The position numbers and the translations under genes were made by a program. 64,000 nucleotides of DNA, taken from Pseudomonas parakoreensis. GTDB lineage: Bacteria > Pseudomonadota > Gammaproteobacteria > Pseudomonadales > Pseudomonadaceae. Location of the stretch: positions 248,001 to 312,000 of the forward strand of contig NZ_BQHY01000001.1 of NCBI RefSeq assembly GCF_021602155.1, read 5' to 3'. Positions 26,049-37,300 of the stretch are shown in pieces. Under the pieces are notes generated by a model, which did not search any database, was not told where the DNA came from, and saw only the letters and a list, made by a program, of their open reading frames with translations. Each line of letters opens with the position of its first letter. Positions within the stretch are counted from its first letter, which is position 1.

Positions 26049-27851
26049 ATGTCTGAGACGCTGCTCAGTTCCCGCAATCTGGCTTTCGAGCTGTACGAAG
26101 TCCTCGATGCCGAAGGCCTGACCCGGCGTGAGCGCTTTGCCGAGCACAACCGTGAAACGTTCGATGCGGCCATCGGCACGGCGCGCAACATCGCCGAGAA
26201 ATACTTCGCACCGCACAACCGCAAGGGCGACGAGAACGAGCCGCGCTACGAAAATGGTCAGGCGGTTCTGATCCCGGAAGTGAAACCGGCGGTGGACGCA
26301 TTCCTCGAGGCGGGTTTCCTCAACGCCGCGCGCAGCTTCGAAGCCGGCGGCATGCAATTGCCGACGCTGCTGTCGCAAGCGTGCTTTGCGCACTTTCAAG
26401 CGGCGAACGCGGCGACCACTTCCTACCCGTTCCTGACCATGGGCGCGGCCAACCTGATCGAAAGCTTCGGCAGCGACGAGCAGAAACAGCGCTTCCTGCA
26501 ACCGATGATCGACGGCCGTTTCTTCGGCACCATGGCCCTGACCGAACCGCACGCCGGTTCGTCGCTGTCGGATATTCGTACCCGCGCCGAGCCGGCGTCT
26601 GACGGCACCTATCGCCTGAAGGGCAACAAGATCTTCATTTCCGGCGGCGATCACCCGCTGTCGGAAAACATCGTGCACATGGTCCTGGCCAAGCTGCCGG
26701 ACGCGCCGCCGGGGGTGAAGGGCATTTCGCTGTTCATCGTGCCGAAGTTTCTGGTCAATGCTGACGGCAGCCTCGGTGCGCGCAACGATGTGCTGCTGGC
26801 CGGGCTGTTCCACAAGATGGGCTGGCGCGGCACCACCTCGACGGCACTGAACTTCGGCGATAACGGCCAGTGCGTCGGCTATCTGGTAGGCAAGCCGCAC
26901 CATGGCCTGAGCTACATGTTCCAGATGATGAACGAAGCGCGGATCGGCGTCGGCATGGGCGCGGTGATGCTCGGTTACGCCGGCTACCTGTATTCGCTGG
27001 AATACGCCCGCGAACGCCCGCAAGGCCGGGTGCCGGACAGCAAGGATCCAACCACCGCGCCAGTGGCGATCATTCAGCACGCCGATGTCAGACGCATGCT
27101 GTTGACCCAAAAGTCCTACGTCGAAGGGGCGTTTGATCTTGGCCTGTACGCGGCGCGACTGTTCGATGACACCACAACGCTGGAGACCGAAGCCGAGCGC
27201 AAACAGGCCCATGAGTTGCTGGATCTGCTGACGCCGATCGTCAAATCCTGGCCGTCGGAGTTCTGCCTGAAGGCCAACGAATTGGCGATCCAGATTCTCG
27301 GCGGCCACGGTTACACCCGCGAATACCCGGTTGAGCAGTATTACCGCGACAACCGCCTGAACCCGATCCACGAAGGCACCCACGGCATTCAGTCGCTGGA
27401 CTTGCTCGGACGCAAACTGGCGCAGAACGGCGGCGCCGGATTGAAGCAACTGATCCGCCTGATCGCCAACACCGCCGAGCGCGCGACCGCGTATGAATCG
27501 TTAACGGCATTGCGTGAGCCGCTGGAGCAACTGGTGGCGCGCCTGCAAACAGTCACCATCGGTTTGCTCACCGATCTGGCGCAGGGCAAGGTCAACAGCA
27601 GCCTGGCGAATTCGGCGCTGTACTTGAAGGTATTCGGGCACACGGTGATTGCCTGGCGCTGGCTGGAACAGGCGATCCGCGCCGAGGAAGGTCTGGCCAA
27701 AGGCAATGCGGCAGATGCTGACTTCTATCAGGGCAAGCTGCAGGCGGCGCGCTTTTTCCTGACGTGGGAAGTGCCGGGCTGTCACCATGAGCTGGCGTTG
27801 CTGGAGGCGCGGGATGATACGTGTCTGGCGATGCAGGATGCGTGGTTTTGA
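26049..27851 (+). CDS. Acyl-CoA dehydrogenase (DmdC-like, C-terminal extended)
   Basis: FAD-dependent alpha,beta-dehydrogenation of an acyl-CoA. The 600-residue length, with an extra C-terminal domain, fits the 3-methylmercaptopropionyl-CoA dehydrogenase (DmdC)-like group rather than the usual 380-residue enzymes. Motifs visible: GTMALTEPHAGSSLSDI (about 157-173, flavin and substrate binding), KIFISGGDH, the C-terminal flavin-site motif ILGGHGYTREYPVEQYYRDN (about 417-436), and IHEGTHGIQSLDLLGRK, which carries the likely catalytic Glu (EGT). It resembles PA5020 in order relative to msrA. Substrate unknown: medium or branched acyl chains, or MMPA-CoA, are all possible. Confidence 0.88.
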   Translation: MSETLLSSRNLAFELYEVLDAEGLTRRERFAEHNRETFDAAIGTARNIAEKYFAPHNRKGDENEPRYENGQAVLIPEVKPAVDAFLEAGFLNAARSFEAGGMQLPTLLSQACFAHFQAANAATTSYPFLTMGAANLIESFGSDEQKQRFLQPMIDGRFFGTMALTEPHAGSSLSDIRTRAEPASDGTYRLKGNKIFISGGDHPLSENIVHMVLAKLPDAPPGVKGISLFIVPKFLVNADGSLGARNDVLLAGLFHKMGWRGTTSTALNFGDNGQCVGYLVGKPHHGLSYMFQMMNEARIGVGMGAVMLGYAGYLYSLEYARERPQGRVPDSKDPTTAPVAIIQHADVRRMLLTQKSYVEGAFDLGLYAARLFDDTTTLETEAERKQAHELLDLLTPIVKSWPSEFCLKANELAIQILGGHGYTREYPVEQYYRDNRLNPIHEGTHGIQSLDLLGRKLAQNGGAGLKQLIRLIANTAERATAYESLTALREPLEQLVARLQTVTIGLLTDLAQGKVNSSLANSALYLKVFGHTVIAWRWLEQAIRAEEGLAKGNAADADFYQGKLQAARFFLTWEVPGCHHELALLEARDDTCLAMQDAWF

Positions 27852-27879
27852 TCCGGATTTTTTGTCGCTGCTGATGCCG

Positions 27880-27903
27880 TCTTCGCGGGCTTGCCCGCGA
27901 AGA
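27880..27903. repeat. Single REP palindrome (class B)
   Basis: TCTTCGCGGGCTTGCCCGCG folds on itself and lies between the convergent acyl-CoA dehydrogenase and chemoreceptor genes. Confidence 0.75.
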
Positions 27904-27922
27904 GGCCCGAACTGACAACACA

Positions 27923-29860
27923 TCAGCTCAACTTGAACCCACCCATCTGCCTTGCCAGATCATCCGCCAACCGCTGCAACATCTGACAATCCTCACGACA
28001 CGCCCGCACCTCTCCGGCCGTGGCCCGGGCCAGATCGGAAATCCCCTGCACGTTGCGATTGATCTCTTCAGTCACCGCCGACTGTTCTTCTGTCGCGGTT
28101 GCCACTTGATGGTTCATGTCACTGATGCGCTCGACCTGCCCGGTAATCGCGGTCAGGGAGGCGCCGGTACGCTGGCTCGACTCAACCCCGGTGCCGGTCG
28201 CCGCCTGCCCGGTACGCATCGATGACACCGCATTCTCCGCGCCTTGCTTGAGGCTGCCGATCATCTGCTGGATCTCGTCGGTAGACGCCTGAGTCCTGCG
28301 CGCCAAGGTGCGCACTTCATCGGCCACCACGGCAAACCCACGGCCCATGTCCCCGGCCCGCGCGGCTTCGATGGCAGCGTTGAGCGCCAGCAGGTTAGTT
28401 TGCTCGGACACCCCGCGGATCACCGCCAGCACCGAATCGATCGACGCCACCTGATGCGCCAGTTCACCCACCGCGCCCGCCGCCACGCCAATCTCATCGG
28501 ACATGCTTTCGATATGACGAATCGAACCGCCAACCACTTCCCGTGCCTGCAGCGCTTCATCCCGGGCGGTTTGTGAGGCGAGTGCGGCGTTGCCGGCGTT
28601 CTGCGCGATTTCCTGCACGGTCAGGCCCATCTCGTGCACCGCCGTGGCAACCATGTCGGTCATTTCCTGCTGGCGCCCGGAACGTTCGGCGGTGTTTTCC
28701 ACCACCTTCGCCACTTGGCCGACCGCCGTGCGCAAGCGTTCGCTGGTGGTCAGGACTTCGCCGATCAGCCCGCGCTGACTGTCGAGGAAACGGTTGAAGC
28801 CCCGAGCCAGATCGCCCAGCTCATCGGCGCGGCTGGAATCTAACCGATGGGTCAAATCTCCACCGCCGCTACCGATCGCTACCAGCGCGGCTGTTACCTG
28901 ACGAATCGGTCGCACCAGCCCTTGAGCCAGCCATACCACCAGCGCCAGGCACACCAGCGCCACCGCCAGACCGATACCGCCGCTCATCCACATCGCCTTG
29001 CGGGCTTCGGCGTAGATCTGCGCTTGCGGCACTTCGGCCACCAGCGTCCAGCCCAGATCGCGCAGCGGCAGGCTGAAGGCGAGGAAGTCTTCGCCATCGC
29101 GCTGGAACGAGCTGTTGGTGGCGACTTTTTGACCCATGACCGCTTGCGCCGCCGACGCACCGATTTGCTCCGTGAGGGTGCGCTTGCCGCTGAACTGCGC
29201 CTCGGGATGGACCTGGATCAAACCGTCGGAACGCACGAGATAGACCTTGCCGCGCTCGCCAAAGCTGAAGTTGTGGATCAGCTCCGACAGCTCTTTCATG
29301 CTCAAGCCCAGCCCGGCGACACCGACCACTTTGCCGGCCTGCTCGACCTTCAAGTCGATGAACAGCGCCAATTCTCCGGTGGCGCCATCGTTGTCGATGT
29401 TCAGGGTGCGCGGCTGGTTGCTGTCGAGGAAGGAATAGAACCAGGCATCAGCCGGTTTGGTCCGGCTGAGGGTGCGGTCCAGACCTTTTTCGGTGATGTA
29501 GTGATTGGAGTCGCTGCCGATGATCAACGCAGTGAAGGCTTTATGTTCGGCGCGGATGCCTTCCAGATACTGCGCGAAGGCTGCTGTTTTGCTACTGTCT
29601 TCACCCGAGGCCAGCCAGTCGCGCACCATGCTGTTGCTGGCGATGTCTTTGGCGGCGGTCAGCGGCTGGACGAGGATGCGTTCGATGTCGTTGCGCGTCG
29701 CTTCGATGCTCGACGGCAGCGCTTGTTCGACCAGATAGCTCTGGGCGAGGCGGTTGACCACCAGGGTATAAATGCCAACCACGATCAGGATGCTGACCAG
29801 CAGGGCGGTGCCCATGCTGAGAATCAGCTGCCATTGAATACTGCGTCGCCACAACTGCAT
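27923..29860 (-). CDS. Methyl-accepting chemotaxis protein with dCache sensor
   Basis: Inner-membrane chemoreceptor. From the chosen start ([11 protein letters not shown]) the 645 residues comprise a first membrane segment (about 12-34), a periplasmic dCache-type ligand domain (about 40-285; includes [10 protein letters not shown] near 138 and the second-module motif [16 protein letters not shown]), a second membrane segment (about 290-313), a HAMP domain and the cytoplasmic signalling hairpin with [20 protein letters not shown]. The frame runs 24 codons further up, but that part is not membrane-like; the chosen ATG puts a basic residue pair before segment one. The ligand cannot be read from sequence; dCache receptors often sense amino acids or amines. 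Confidence 0.93.
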   Translation of the reverse strand: MQLWRRSIQWQLILSMGTALLVSILIVVGIYTLVVNRLAQSYLVEQALPSSIEATRNDIERILVQPLTAAKDIASNSMVRDWLASGEDSSKTAAFAQYLEGIRAEHKAFTALIIGSDSNHYITEKGLDRTLSRTKPADAWFYSFLDSNQPRTLNIDNDGATGELALFIDLKVEQAGKVVGVAGLGLSMKELSELIHNFSFGERGKVYLVRSDGLIQVHPEAQFSGKRTLTEQIGASAAQAVMGQKVATNSSFQRDGEDFLAFSLPLRDLGWTLVAEVPQAQIYAEARKAMWMSGGIGLAVALVCLALVVWLAQGLVRPIRQVTAALVAIGSGGGDLTHRLDSSRADELGDLARGFNRFLDSQRGLIGEVLTTSERLRTAVGQVAKVVENTAERSGRQQEMTDMVATAVHEMGLTVQEIAQNAGNAALASQTARDEALQAREVVGGSIRHIESMSDEIGVAAGAVGELAHQVASIDSVLAVIRGVSEQTNLLALNAAIEAARAGDMGRGFAVVADEVRTLARRTQASTDEIQQMIGSLKQGAENAVSSMRTGQAATGTGVESSQRTGASLTAITGQVERISDMNHQVATATEEQSAVTEEINRNVQGISDLARATAGEVRACREDCQMLQRLADDLARQMGGFKLS

Positions 29861-29959
29861 GGAGCACCCCCAAAGAATAAGTGGCCGAAACAATGCAACA
29901 GCCGTGCCGATTGTATACAACCTGATCGACAATCTATTCTTTGGTTGTGCCCAACCCCA

Positions 29960-30262
29960 TCAGCCCTGATTGATGGTCTTGGCGATGGTGTCGACCGTGG
30001 CGCTGACTTGCTCTTGGTAACGGTCGAGTTCCTGCTGGTGCTGCTTCTTCATTTCGATCTGCTGCGAGCACAGGTTCATCGCTGCCAGCACCAGCAAACG
30101 GTCACCGATCAGCGTCGGGTATTTGCGTTTGGTGTCGGCCAGAGCGGCCTTGAGCATCAGTGCGGCGTCCAGCAGGGTCTGTTCTTCCCCGGCCGGTGCC
30201 TTGATCGAATAGTCCTCCCCGAGAATGGAGATGACTTTTACCCCTGCGGTGCCGTGGTTCAT
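29960..30262 (-). CDS. ZapA-like cell division protein (probable paralogue)
   Basis: ZapA binds and bundles FtsZ filaments at the division ring. The 100-residue protein has the family layout: beta strands KVISILGEDYSIKAPAGEE, the helix around LLDAALMLKAALADTKRKYP, the core GDRLLVLAAMNLCSQQIE, then a coiled coil to the end. It overlaps the upstream coiled-coil gene by 4 bp. In pseudomonads the main zapA lies beside ssrS (6S RNA) and the 5-formyl-THF cyclo-ligase gene; here a chemoreceptor lies 100 bp downstream and neither neighbour is present. The sequence also differs from the usual Pseudomonas ZapA as I remember it, so a second zapA-like gene is more likely than the housekeeping one. Confidence 0.82.
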   Translation of the reverse strand: MNHGTAGVKVISILGEDYSIKAPAGEEQTLLDAALMLKAALADTKRKYPTLIGDRLLVLAAMNLCSQQIEMKKQHQQELDRYQEQVSATVDTIAKTINQG

Positions 30263-30489
30263 GCGCTGACAGGACCTGCGTTGACGCGATCAACCAAGGC
30301 CTGGATGCGTGCTGCCGTGGCGCCGTGCTTCTCTTCCTGTTCCATCAGGCTCAGTTGCAGGCTTTCGTTTTCATCCTTGGCCTGGGCCAGTTCCGTCGAC
30401 AGGGTCTGGTTGGTTTGCGCGAGGGTCTGGTTCTGTTGCACCAGGTCGCTGACGAGCTGTTCCAATTGGCTGAGGGATGCTTCCAACAT
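30259..30489 (-). CDS. Small coiled-coil protein upstream of zapA-like gene (TIGR02449/ZapB-like)
   Basis: A 76-residue, almost wholly helical protein from MLEASLSQLEQLVSDLVQQN. Heptad-spaced Leu residues and many Gln/Glu predict a coiled coil for residues 1-60. It overlaps the zapA-like gene by 4 bp (ATGA), so the two are translationally coupled; small coiled-coil genes next to zapA are usual in pseudomonads and may be ZapB-like partners. The frame is open 17 codons upstream (MTFLYRTRP...), but the chosen ATG begins the coiled coil. No enzymatic motif. Function is inferred only from its partner. Confidence 0.78.
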   Translation of the reverse strand: MLEASLSQLEQLVSDLVQQNQTLAQTNQTLSTELAQAKDENESLQLSLMEQEEKHGATAARIQALVDRVNAGPVSA

Positions 30490-30767
30490 TTTGATCTTCC
30501 AGGCGTTTTTCAAAGGGCGCGTACGATAAAGAAAAGTCACTGCGGATGCCAGGGTTATACCGGCGCAAGGCCTTGATTTTCCTGGCGGCCGACCGTTCTC
30601 GCGAGTTTAAAAGACTGTGATCTGCCAATCTGGTTCCTGCACTTCGTCGCTCAGCCCCCTATGCGACAAATACGCACAGCGCCTCAAGACTTTAGTCGTA
30701 TGACCGATAAGTCATCCATACAGCAGTCTCAGCCCGCATGGATGCGGCCCTTTCTGGTATCCGCGCC

Positions 30768-32393
30768 ATGTCCCTTCGCAATATGAATATCGCCCCCCGG
30801 GCGTTCACCGGCTTCGCCCTGATCGGCGGCCTGATGCTGATTCTCGGCGTGTTCGCCCTGAATCAGATGAGCAAAATCCGCGGCGCTGCCGAGGACATCA
30901 CCAACAGCAGCGTGCCGAGCATCAAGAACCTCGACGAGTTCACGCAGCTGACCTTGCGCCTTCGGGTGCTGTCGTATCGCTTGCTGGTCAATCGCGAGCC
31001 GGACGTGCAGCAGAAGACCATGGAACTGCTGGACACCCGCAACCAGCAGATCCGCGCCGCCCAATCGGCCTATGAGCCGTTAATCAGCGGCCCGCAGGAA
31101 CGCGCAGCCTACGATCAATATGTGCAGCTGCTGGGCCAGTACCGGCAGATCGAAGACCGGATGAAGAGCCTGTCGCGCAACAATCAGGTGGACGAGTTGC
31201 GCAACCTGCTCAACACCGAGTTGCTGAACAACTCCGAAGCGATGAACACCGTGCTCAACCGCCTGATGCAGATCAACGGCGAGCAGATCAGCCAGACCAA
31301 TCAAGAGGCGGTCGACCAGTATTCCTCGGCGTTCAATCTGGTGGTCACCCTGCTGGTCGTGGCCACCGGCCTGACCTTCCTGTTCGCCTGGCTGCTGACC
31401 ATCAGCATCACCAAGCCGATTTCCAAAGCGCTGGACGCGGCGGAAACCATCGCCGAAGGCAACCTGACCCAGCCGATCCACGTCGACGGCACCGACGAAG
31501 CCGGGCGTCTGCTGGCGGCCATGGCCAAGATGCAATCGAAGCTGCGCGACACCTTGCAGCGCATCTCCGGCTCGGCCACCCAGCTGGCTTCCGCTGCCGA
31601 AGAGCTGAACAGCGTCACCGACGAAAGCGCCCGTGGCCTGACCCAGCAGAACAACGAAATCGAGCAGGCCGCCACCGCGGTCAACGAGATGACCAGCGCC
31701 GTGGAAGAAGTCGCGCGCAATGCGGTAAGCACTTCGGAAGCCTCGAAGAACGCCACCACTTCGGCGGGCGACGGCCGTGATCTGGTACAGGAAACCGTCA
31801 GCGCCATCGAACGCATGAGCGCCGACGTGCAGAGCACTGCGACCCTGATCGGCGATCTGGCGAATGAATCCCGTGACATCGGCAAGGTGCTGGACGTGAT
31901 TCGTGGTCTGGCGGATCAGACCAACCTGCTGGCCCTGAACGCGGCGATCGAAGCGGCGCGTGCCGGTGAAGCCGGGCGCGGTTTTGCCGTGGTGGCGGAC
32001 GAAGTGCGTGCGCTGGCGCATCGCACCCAGCAGTCGACCAGCGAAATCGAACGCATGATCGGCAGCATCCAGAGCGGCACCGAACACGCCGTGGACTCGA
32101 TGCGCAACAGCACCGAGCGCGCCGAATCGACGCTGAACATCGCGCGGGGTGCCGGGATGTCGCTGGACACCATCAATACCGCGATCGTCGAGATCAACGA
32201 GCGCAACCTGGTGATCGCCAGCGCCGCTGAAGAGCAGGCGCAAGTGGCCCGCGAAGTGGATCGCAACCTGGTGAACATCCGCGACCTGTCGGTGCAATCG
32301 GCGACAGGCGCGAATCAGACCAGTGCGGCGAGTAACGAGCTCTCGCGCCTGGCGCTGGACCTGAACAACATGGTCGGGCGGTTCAGCCTGTAA
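30768..32393 (+). CDS. Methyl-accepting chemotaxis protein with four-helix-bundle sensor
   Basis: Chemoreceptor with a first membrane segment (about 12-32, [20 protein letters not shown]), an all-helical periplasmic domain of about 150 residues consistent with the 4HB_MCP fold, a second membrane segment (about 187-210), HAMP, and a signalling hairpin with the invariant [23 protein letters not shown] core. From [10 protein letters not shown] the product has 541 residues; the frame is open ten codons upstream, and a third ATG (MNIAPRAF) is also possible because none has a strong Shine-Dalgarno. It diverges from the zapA-like pair; the ligand is unknown. Confidence 0.92.
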   Translation: MSLRNMNIAPRAFTGFALIGGLMLILGVFALNQMSKIRGAAEDITNSSVPSIKNLDEFTQLTLRLRVLSYRLLVNREPDVQQKTMELLDTRNQQIRAAQSAYEPLISGPQERAAYDQYVQLLGQYRQIEDRMKSLSRNNQVDELRNLLNTELLNNSEAMNTVLNRLMQINGEQISQTNQEAVDQYSSAFNLVVTLLVVATGLTFLFAWLLTISITKPISKALDAAETIAEGNLTQPIHVDGTDEAGRLLAAMAKMQSKLRDTLQRISGSATQLASAAEELNSVTDESARGLTQQNNEIEQAATAVNEMTSAVEEVARNAVSTSEASKNATTSAGDGRDLVQETVSAIERMSADVQSTATLIGDLANESRDIGKVLDVIRGLADQTNLLALNAAIEAARAGEAGRGFAVVADEVRALAHRTQQSTSEIERMIGSIQSGTEHAVDSMRNSTERAESTLNIARGAGMSLDTINTAIVEINERNLVIASAAEEQAQVAREVDRNLVNIRDLSVQSATGANQTSAASNELSRLALDLNNMVGRFSL

Positions 32394-32405
32394 CGTTTAA
32401 AAAGC

Positions 32406-32490
32406 AAAAAGATCGCAGCCTGCGGCAGCTCCTACATGGGATTGATTTACACCCTGTAGGAGCTGCCGCAGGCTGCGATCTTTTGATCTT
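32406..32490. repeat. REP inverted pair (class A)
   Basis: GATCGCAGCCTGCGGCAGCT and its reverse complement, each with the AGGAGCTGCCGCAGGCTGCG core, separated by about 18 bp. It starts 13 bp after the chemoreceptor stop codon and ends in TTTTGATCTT. Confidence 0.88.
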
Positions 32491-32594
32491 GAAAAAAGCT
32501 TTTTGACAGCATCACATTTCAACAGGTTAGAATCGCTGGCACGCAGACTGCATGGTCAGTTTGTGCCCGTCTTTACGCTTCTGGAGTACTGCCT

Positions 32595-34337
32595 TTGAAT
32601 GCGACGACCATCAACAGCCTGTTCTTGATCGGCGCGTTGCTGGTAGGTGCGAGCATTCTTGTCAGCTCACTGTCCTCCCGTCTCGGCATTCCCATTCTGG
32701 TGATCATCCTCGCGGTCGGCATGACCGCCGGGGTCGATGGCGGCGGGATCATTTTCGATAACTACCCGACGGCCTATCTGGTCGGCAACCTCGCACTGGC
32801 GGTAATCCTCCTCGACGGCGGCTTGCGCACCCGGGTTTCGAGTTTCCGCGTGGCCTTGTGGCCGGCGCTGTCACTGGCGACGGTCGGGGTGTTGATTACC
32901 ACCGGGCTGACCGGCATGGCCGCCGCGTGGCTGTTCGACCTGAACCTGATTCAGGGCCTGCTGATCGGCGCCATCGTCGGCTCCACGGACGCCGCTGCGG
33001 TGTTCTCGCTGCTCGGCGGCAAAGGCCTCAACGAACGGGTGACCGCCAGCCTGGAAATCGAATCCGGCAGCAACGACCCGATGGCGGTGTTCCTCACCGT
33101 GACCCTGATCGACATGCTCGCCAGCGGCCAGACCGGCCTGCACTGGAGCCTGCTGACGCACCTGATCCGCGAGTTCGGCATCGGCGGCGTGATCGGTCTG
33201 GGCGGCGGCTGGCTGATGCTGCAACTGGTCAACCGGATCAACCTCGCCACCGGCCTGTACCCGATTCTGGTGATCGCCGGCGGTCTGGTGGTGTTCGCCC
33301 TGACCAACGCCCTGCACGGCAGCGGCTTCCTCGCGGTGTACCTGTGCGGTCTGGTGATCGGCAACCGCCCGGTGCGCAGCCGTCACGGCATCCTGCATAT
33401 GCTCGACGGCATGGCCTGGCTGGCGCAGATCGGCATGTTCCTCGTGCTGGGGCTGCTGGTCACTCCGCATGACTTGCTGCCGATCGCCCTGCCCGCCCTC
33501 GGTCTGGCGCTGTGGATGATTCTGTTCGCCCGGCCGCTGTCGGTGATCGTCGGCCTGCTGCCGTTCAAGGCGTTCCATGGTCGCGAGAAAGCGTTTATTT
33601 CCTGGGTTGGTCTGCGCGGCGCGGTACCGATCATTCTCGCAGTGTTCCCGTTGATGGCCGGGCTGCCGAATGCGCAGCTGTACTTCAACCTCGCGTTTTT
33701 CATCGTGCTGGTGTCGCTGCTGGTGCAGGGCACAAGCCTGCCGTGGGTCGCCAGACTGCTCAAGGTGACAGTGCCGCCGGAGCCGGCGCCGATCTCGCGT
33801 TCGGCGCTGGAAGTGCACATCACCAGCGAGTGGGAACTGTTCGTTTACAAGCTCGGCGCCGAGAAATGGTGCATTGGTTCACCGCTGCGCGAACTGAAAA
33901 TGCCCGAAGGCACACGTATCGCCGCGCTGTTTCGTGGCCAGCAACTGCTCCATCCGTCGGGTAGTACCGTGCTGGAAGTCGATGATTTGCTGTGTGTTAT
34001 CGGCCATGAACACAACCTTCCAGCCCTCGGCAAACTGTTCAGCCAGGCACCGCAACGCGGTCTGGATCTGCGTTTCTTCGGTGACTTCGTCCTCGAAGGA
34101 GACGCCCAGCTTAAAGCGGTTGCAGCGCTGTACGGGTTGCCGGCCGAGGGCATTGATCCGGACATGACCCTGGGCGCATTCATTGCCCAAAAGGTTGGCG
34201 GTGCGCCGATCGTTGGCGACCAGGTGGAGTGGAACAACACCCACTGGACGGTCGCGGTCATGGACGGGAACAAGATCGGCAAAGTGGGCGTCAGATTCCC
34301 CGAAGGAAGTCGCCCGGGTCCCGGTCTCTTCCTCTAA
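32595..34337 (+). CDS. cvrA: Potassium/proton antiporter, CvrA/NhaP2 type
   Basis: Inner-membrane K+(Na+)/H+ antiporter of the CPA1 family. The 580 residues hold about 12 membrane segments (1-395) with the antiporter core motifs [36 protein letters not shown] and [13 protein letters not shown], the last with the essential Asp. A cytoplasmic TrkA-C-like domain (about 415-490) and a CorC/HlyC-like domain (about 495-580) follow, which is the CvrA (YcgO) architecture. The start is TTG (read [13 protein letters not shown]), 8 nt after GGAG; no in-frame ATG fits. mscK starts 34 bp later, so a small osmotic/K+ operon is likely. Confidence 0.92.
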   Translation: MNATTINSLFLIGALLVGASILVSSLSSRLGIPILVIILAVGMTAGVDGGGIIFDNYPTAYLVGNLALAVILLDGGLRTRVSSFRVALWPALSLATVGVLITTGLTGMAAAWLFDLNLIQGLLIGAIVGSTDAAAVFSLLGGKGLNERVTASLEIESGSNDPMAVFLTVTLIDMLASGQTGLHWSLLTHLIREFGIGGVIGLGGGWLMLQLVNRINLATGLYPILVIAGGLVVFALTNALHGSGFLAVYLCGLVIGNRPVRSRHGILHMLDGMAWLAQIGMFLVLGLLVTPHDLLPIALPALGLALWMILFARPLSVIVGLLPFKAFHGREKAFISWVGLRGAVPIILAVFPLMAGLPNAQLYFNLAFFIVLVSLLVQGTSLPWVARLLKVTVPPEPAPISRSALEVHITSEWELFVYKLGAEKWCIGSPLRELKMPEGTRIAALFRGQQLLHPSGSTVLEVDDLLCVIGHEHNLPALGKLFSQAPQRGLDLRFFGDFVLEGDAQLKAVAALYGLPAEGIDPDMTLGAFIAQKVGGAPIVGDQVEWNNTHWTVAVMDGNKIGKVGVRFPEGSRPGPGLFL

Positions 34338-34371
34338 ACTGCGTCCACTCTCACTTGCTTGACCGGTCTCT

Positions 34372-37300
34372 ATGCCTACCCTGCGCTCTTTCTTTTTCGC
34401 GGCCCTGCTGGGCCTGAGTCTTTCCGTCGGCCCGCTGTATGCCGCTGAACCGCCGTCCAGCGAAGCCGTGCAGGCCAGCCTGGACAAACTGGCCGACAGC
34501 AAACTGCCGGATGCCGACAAAAAGACCCTGCAAACGGTCCTGCAAACCACGCTCAACCAGCTCAACAGCCGGCGTGATTACGAGCAGAAGCTGATCGACC
34601 TCAAGCAGCAACTGGCCTCCGCCCCGCGGCAGACCATCGAGAACACCCGCGAACTCACGCGCCTCAAGGCCACGGCAGTGGTGCCGGTGGCGCAGCGTTT
34701 CAGCAAAGAGTCGATCCAGCAGCTGGAGCAGATCCTCACCGATCGCTCGACCCAGCAAAGTGACCTGCAAAAAGCCCTGGCCGATGCCAACAGCCTGATC
34801 ATCACCGCCCAGACTCGCCCAGAGCGTGCGCAGGCAGAAATCTCTGCCAGCCAGACGCGCATCCAGCAGATCAACAACATCCTCAAGTCCGGCAAGGACA
34901 GCGGCAAGACCGTCAGTGCCGAACAACGCGATCAATTGAACGCCGAGCTCGCCGCGTTGAACGCGCTGATCCCGCTGCGCCGCCAGGAACTGGCCGGCAA
35001 CAGCCAGTTGCAGGATCTGGGCAACAGTCAGCACGACCTGCTCACGGAGAAGTCCGACCGACTCGATCGCGAGATCCAGGAACTGCAGACGCTGATCAAC
35101 CAGAAGCGTCTGGCACAGTCGCAGGAAACCGTCACCCAGCAATCGATCGAGGCTCAGAAGGCCGGCGGCAGCAGCCTGCTCGCCACTGAAAGCGCCGCCA
35201 ACCTCAAGCTTTCCGATTACCTGCTCAAAAGCACCGACCGCCTCAACGAAGTCACCCAACAGAACCTGCAGACCAAACAGCAACTCGACAGCCTGACCCA
35301 GAGCGACTCGGCCCTCGACGAGCAGATCAACGTGCTCAAGGGCAGCCTGCTGCTGTCGAAGATTCTCTATAAGCAGAAGCAGGCGTTGCCGCGGCTCAAG
35401 GTCGACCGCGATCTGGCGGACCAGATCGCCGACATTCGCCTGTATCAGTTCGAAGTCAGTCAGCAGCGCGAACTGCTGAGCAACCCGGCGACCTACGTCG
35501 ACAACCTGCTTTCCACCCAGCCGCCGGAACAAGTCACCCCGCAACTGCGCAAGAGCCTGATGGAACTGGCCAACACCCGCGCCGACCTGCTGGAACGTCT
35601 GAACCGCGAGTTGAGCGCGGTGCTCAACGAATCGATCACCCTGCAACTCAACCAGAAACAACTGCTGAGCACCGCGCAGAGCCTGCGCGCGACCCTCGAC
35701 GAGCAAATGTTCTGGATCCCCAGCAACAAGCCACTGGACGCGGAATGGCTACGCGGCGTGCCGGAGCGGCTCAAGCGGCAGATCGATACCCTGCCGCTGG
35801 CCTCGAGCCTGAGCGAGCTGACCGACGGTCTGACCCAGCGTCCGCTGCTGTTCCTGCCGCTGGCCCTGCTGATCGGCGCTCTGCTGTGGCGACGCAAGGC
35901 GCTGTACGCGCGGCTGAACAAGGTTCACCAGGACATCGGCCACTTCAAGCGTGACAGCCAATGGCATACCCCGCAGGCGATCCTGATCAACATTCTGCTG
36001 GCGATGCCGGTGGCCCTTGGCCTGGCGCTGTGCGGGCTGGCCCTGCAGATCGACGCCCGCGGGCAGAACGCCAACATGGGCGCGGCGCTGCTGCAAATGG
36101 GTCAGGCGTGGCTGGTGTTCTACACCGCTTACCGGATTCTCTCGCCAGGCGGTGTGGCTGAGCTGCATTTCCGCTGGGACAAGCCGCAGGTCGAGTTCCT
36201 GCAGGGCTGGATCCGTCGCCTCGGGCTGGTGGTGATGGCGCTGGTGACCGTGGTGGCGGTGGCCGAGCTGCAACCGGCGGCGCTGGCCGACGACGTCATC
36301 GGCATGCCGGTGGTGCTGACCTGCTACGCGCTGATGGCCTGGCTGCTCAGCCGCCTGCTGATCAGCAGCCCGGCCCACGAAAACACCTCCTTGTTCCGCA
36401 AGGCCGTGGGCGTGATGTTCACTCTGTTGCCAATCGCCCTGTTCGTCGCGGTGTGCTTCGGCTACTACTACACTGCGCTGAAACTCAGCGACCGGTTGAT
36501 CAACACCCTGTACCTGCTGATGTTCTGGCTGGTGATCGAAGCCACGTTCGTGCGCGGTCTGGCGGTCGCTGCACGCCGCCTGGCCTATCAGCGCGCCCTG
36601 GCCAAACGTCAGGCGGCCAAAGAGGCCGGCGACGGCGAAGCGGTGATCGAGGAGCCGACCCTGGACATCGAGAAGGTCAACGAACAGTCGCTGCGCCTGA
36701 TTCGTCTGGCGCTGCTCGGTGGCTTCATCGCCGCGTTGTACTGGGTCTGGGCCGATCTGATCTCGGTGTTCTCGTACCTCGACAACATCACCCTTTACGA
36801 ATACACCAGCGGCACCGGCGCCAACATGAGCATGGTGCCGATCAGCATCGGCGACATGCTCGGCGCGCTGATCATCATCGGCATCACCTTCGCCCTGGCG
36901 CGCAACCTGCCGGGTCTGCTCGAAGTGTTCGTGCTGTCGAAACTCAATCTGGCGCAGGGCAGCGCTTATGCGACCACGACGCTGCTGTCCTACGTGATCG
37001 CCGGCGTCGGTTTCGTTTCCACGCTGTCGACCCTCGGCGTCAGTTGGGACAAGTTGCAGTGGCTGGTGGCCGCGCTGTCGGTCGGTCTCGGTTTCGGTAT
37101 GCAGGAGATCTTCGCCAACTTCATCTCCGGCATCATGATCCTGTTCGAACGCCCGGTGCGGATCGGTGACACCATCACCATCGGCAACCTGTCGGGCACG
37201 GTCAGCAAGATCCGCATCCGCGCCACCACCATCACCGATTTCGACCGCAAGGACATCATTGTCCCGAACAAGACGTTCATTACCGGGCAATTGATCAACT

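Noticed and set aside
29861-29959. Possible 6S RNA (ssrS) downstream of the zapA-like gene
   Set aside because: Only about 100 bp separate the genes, too little for a roughly 180-nt 6S RNA, and no matching structure is seen.
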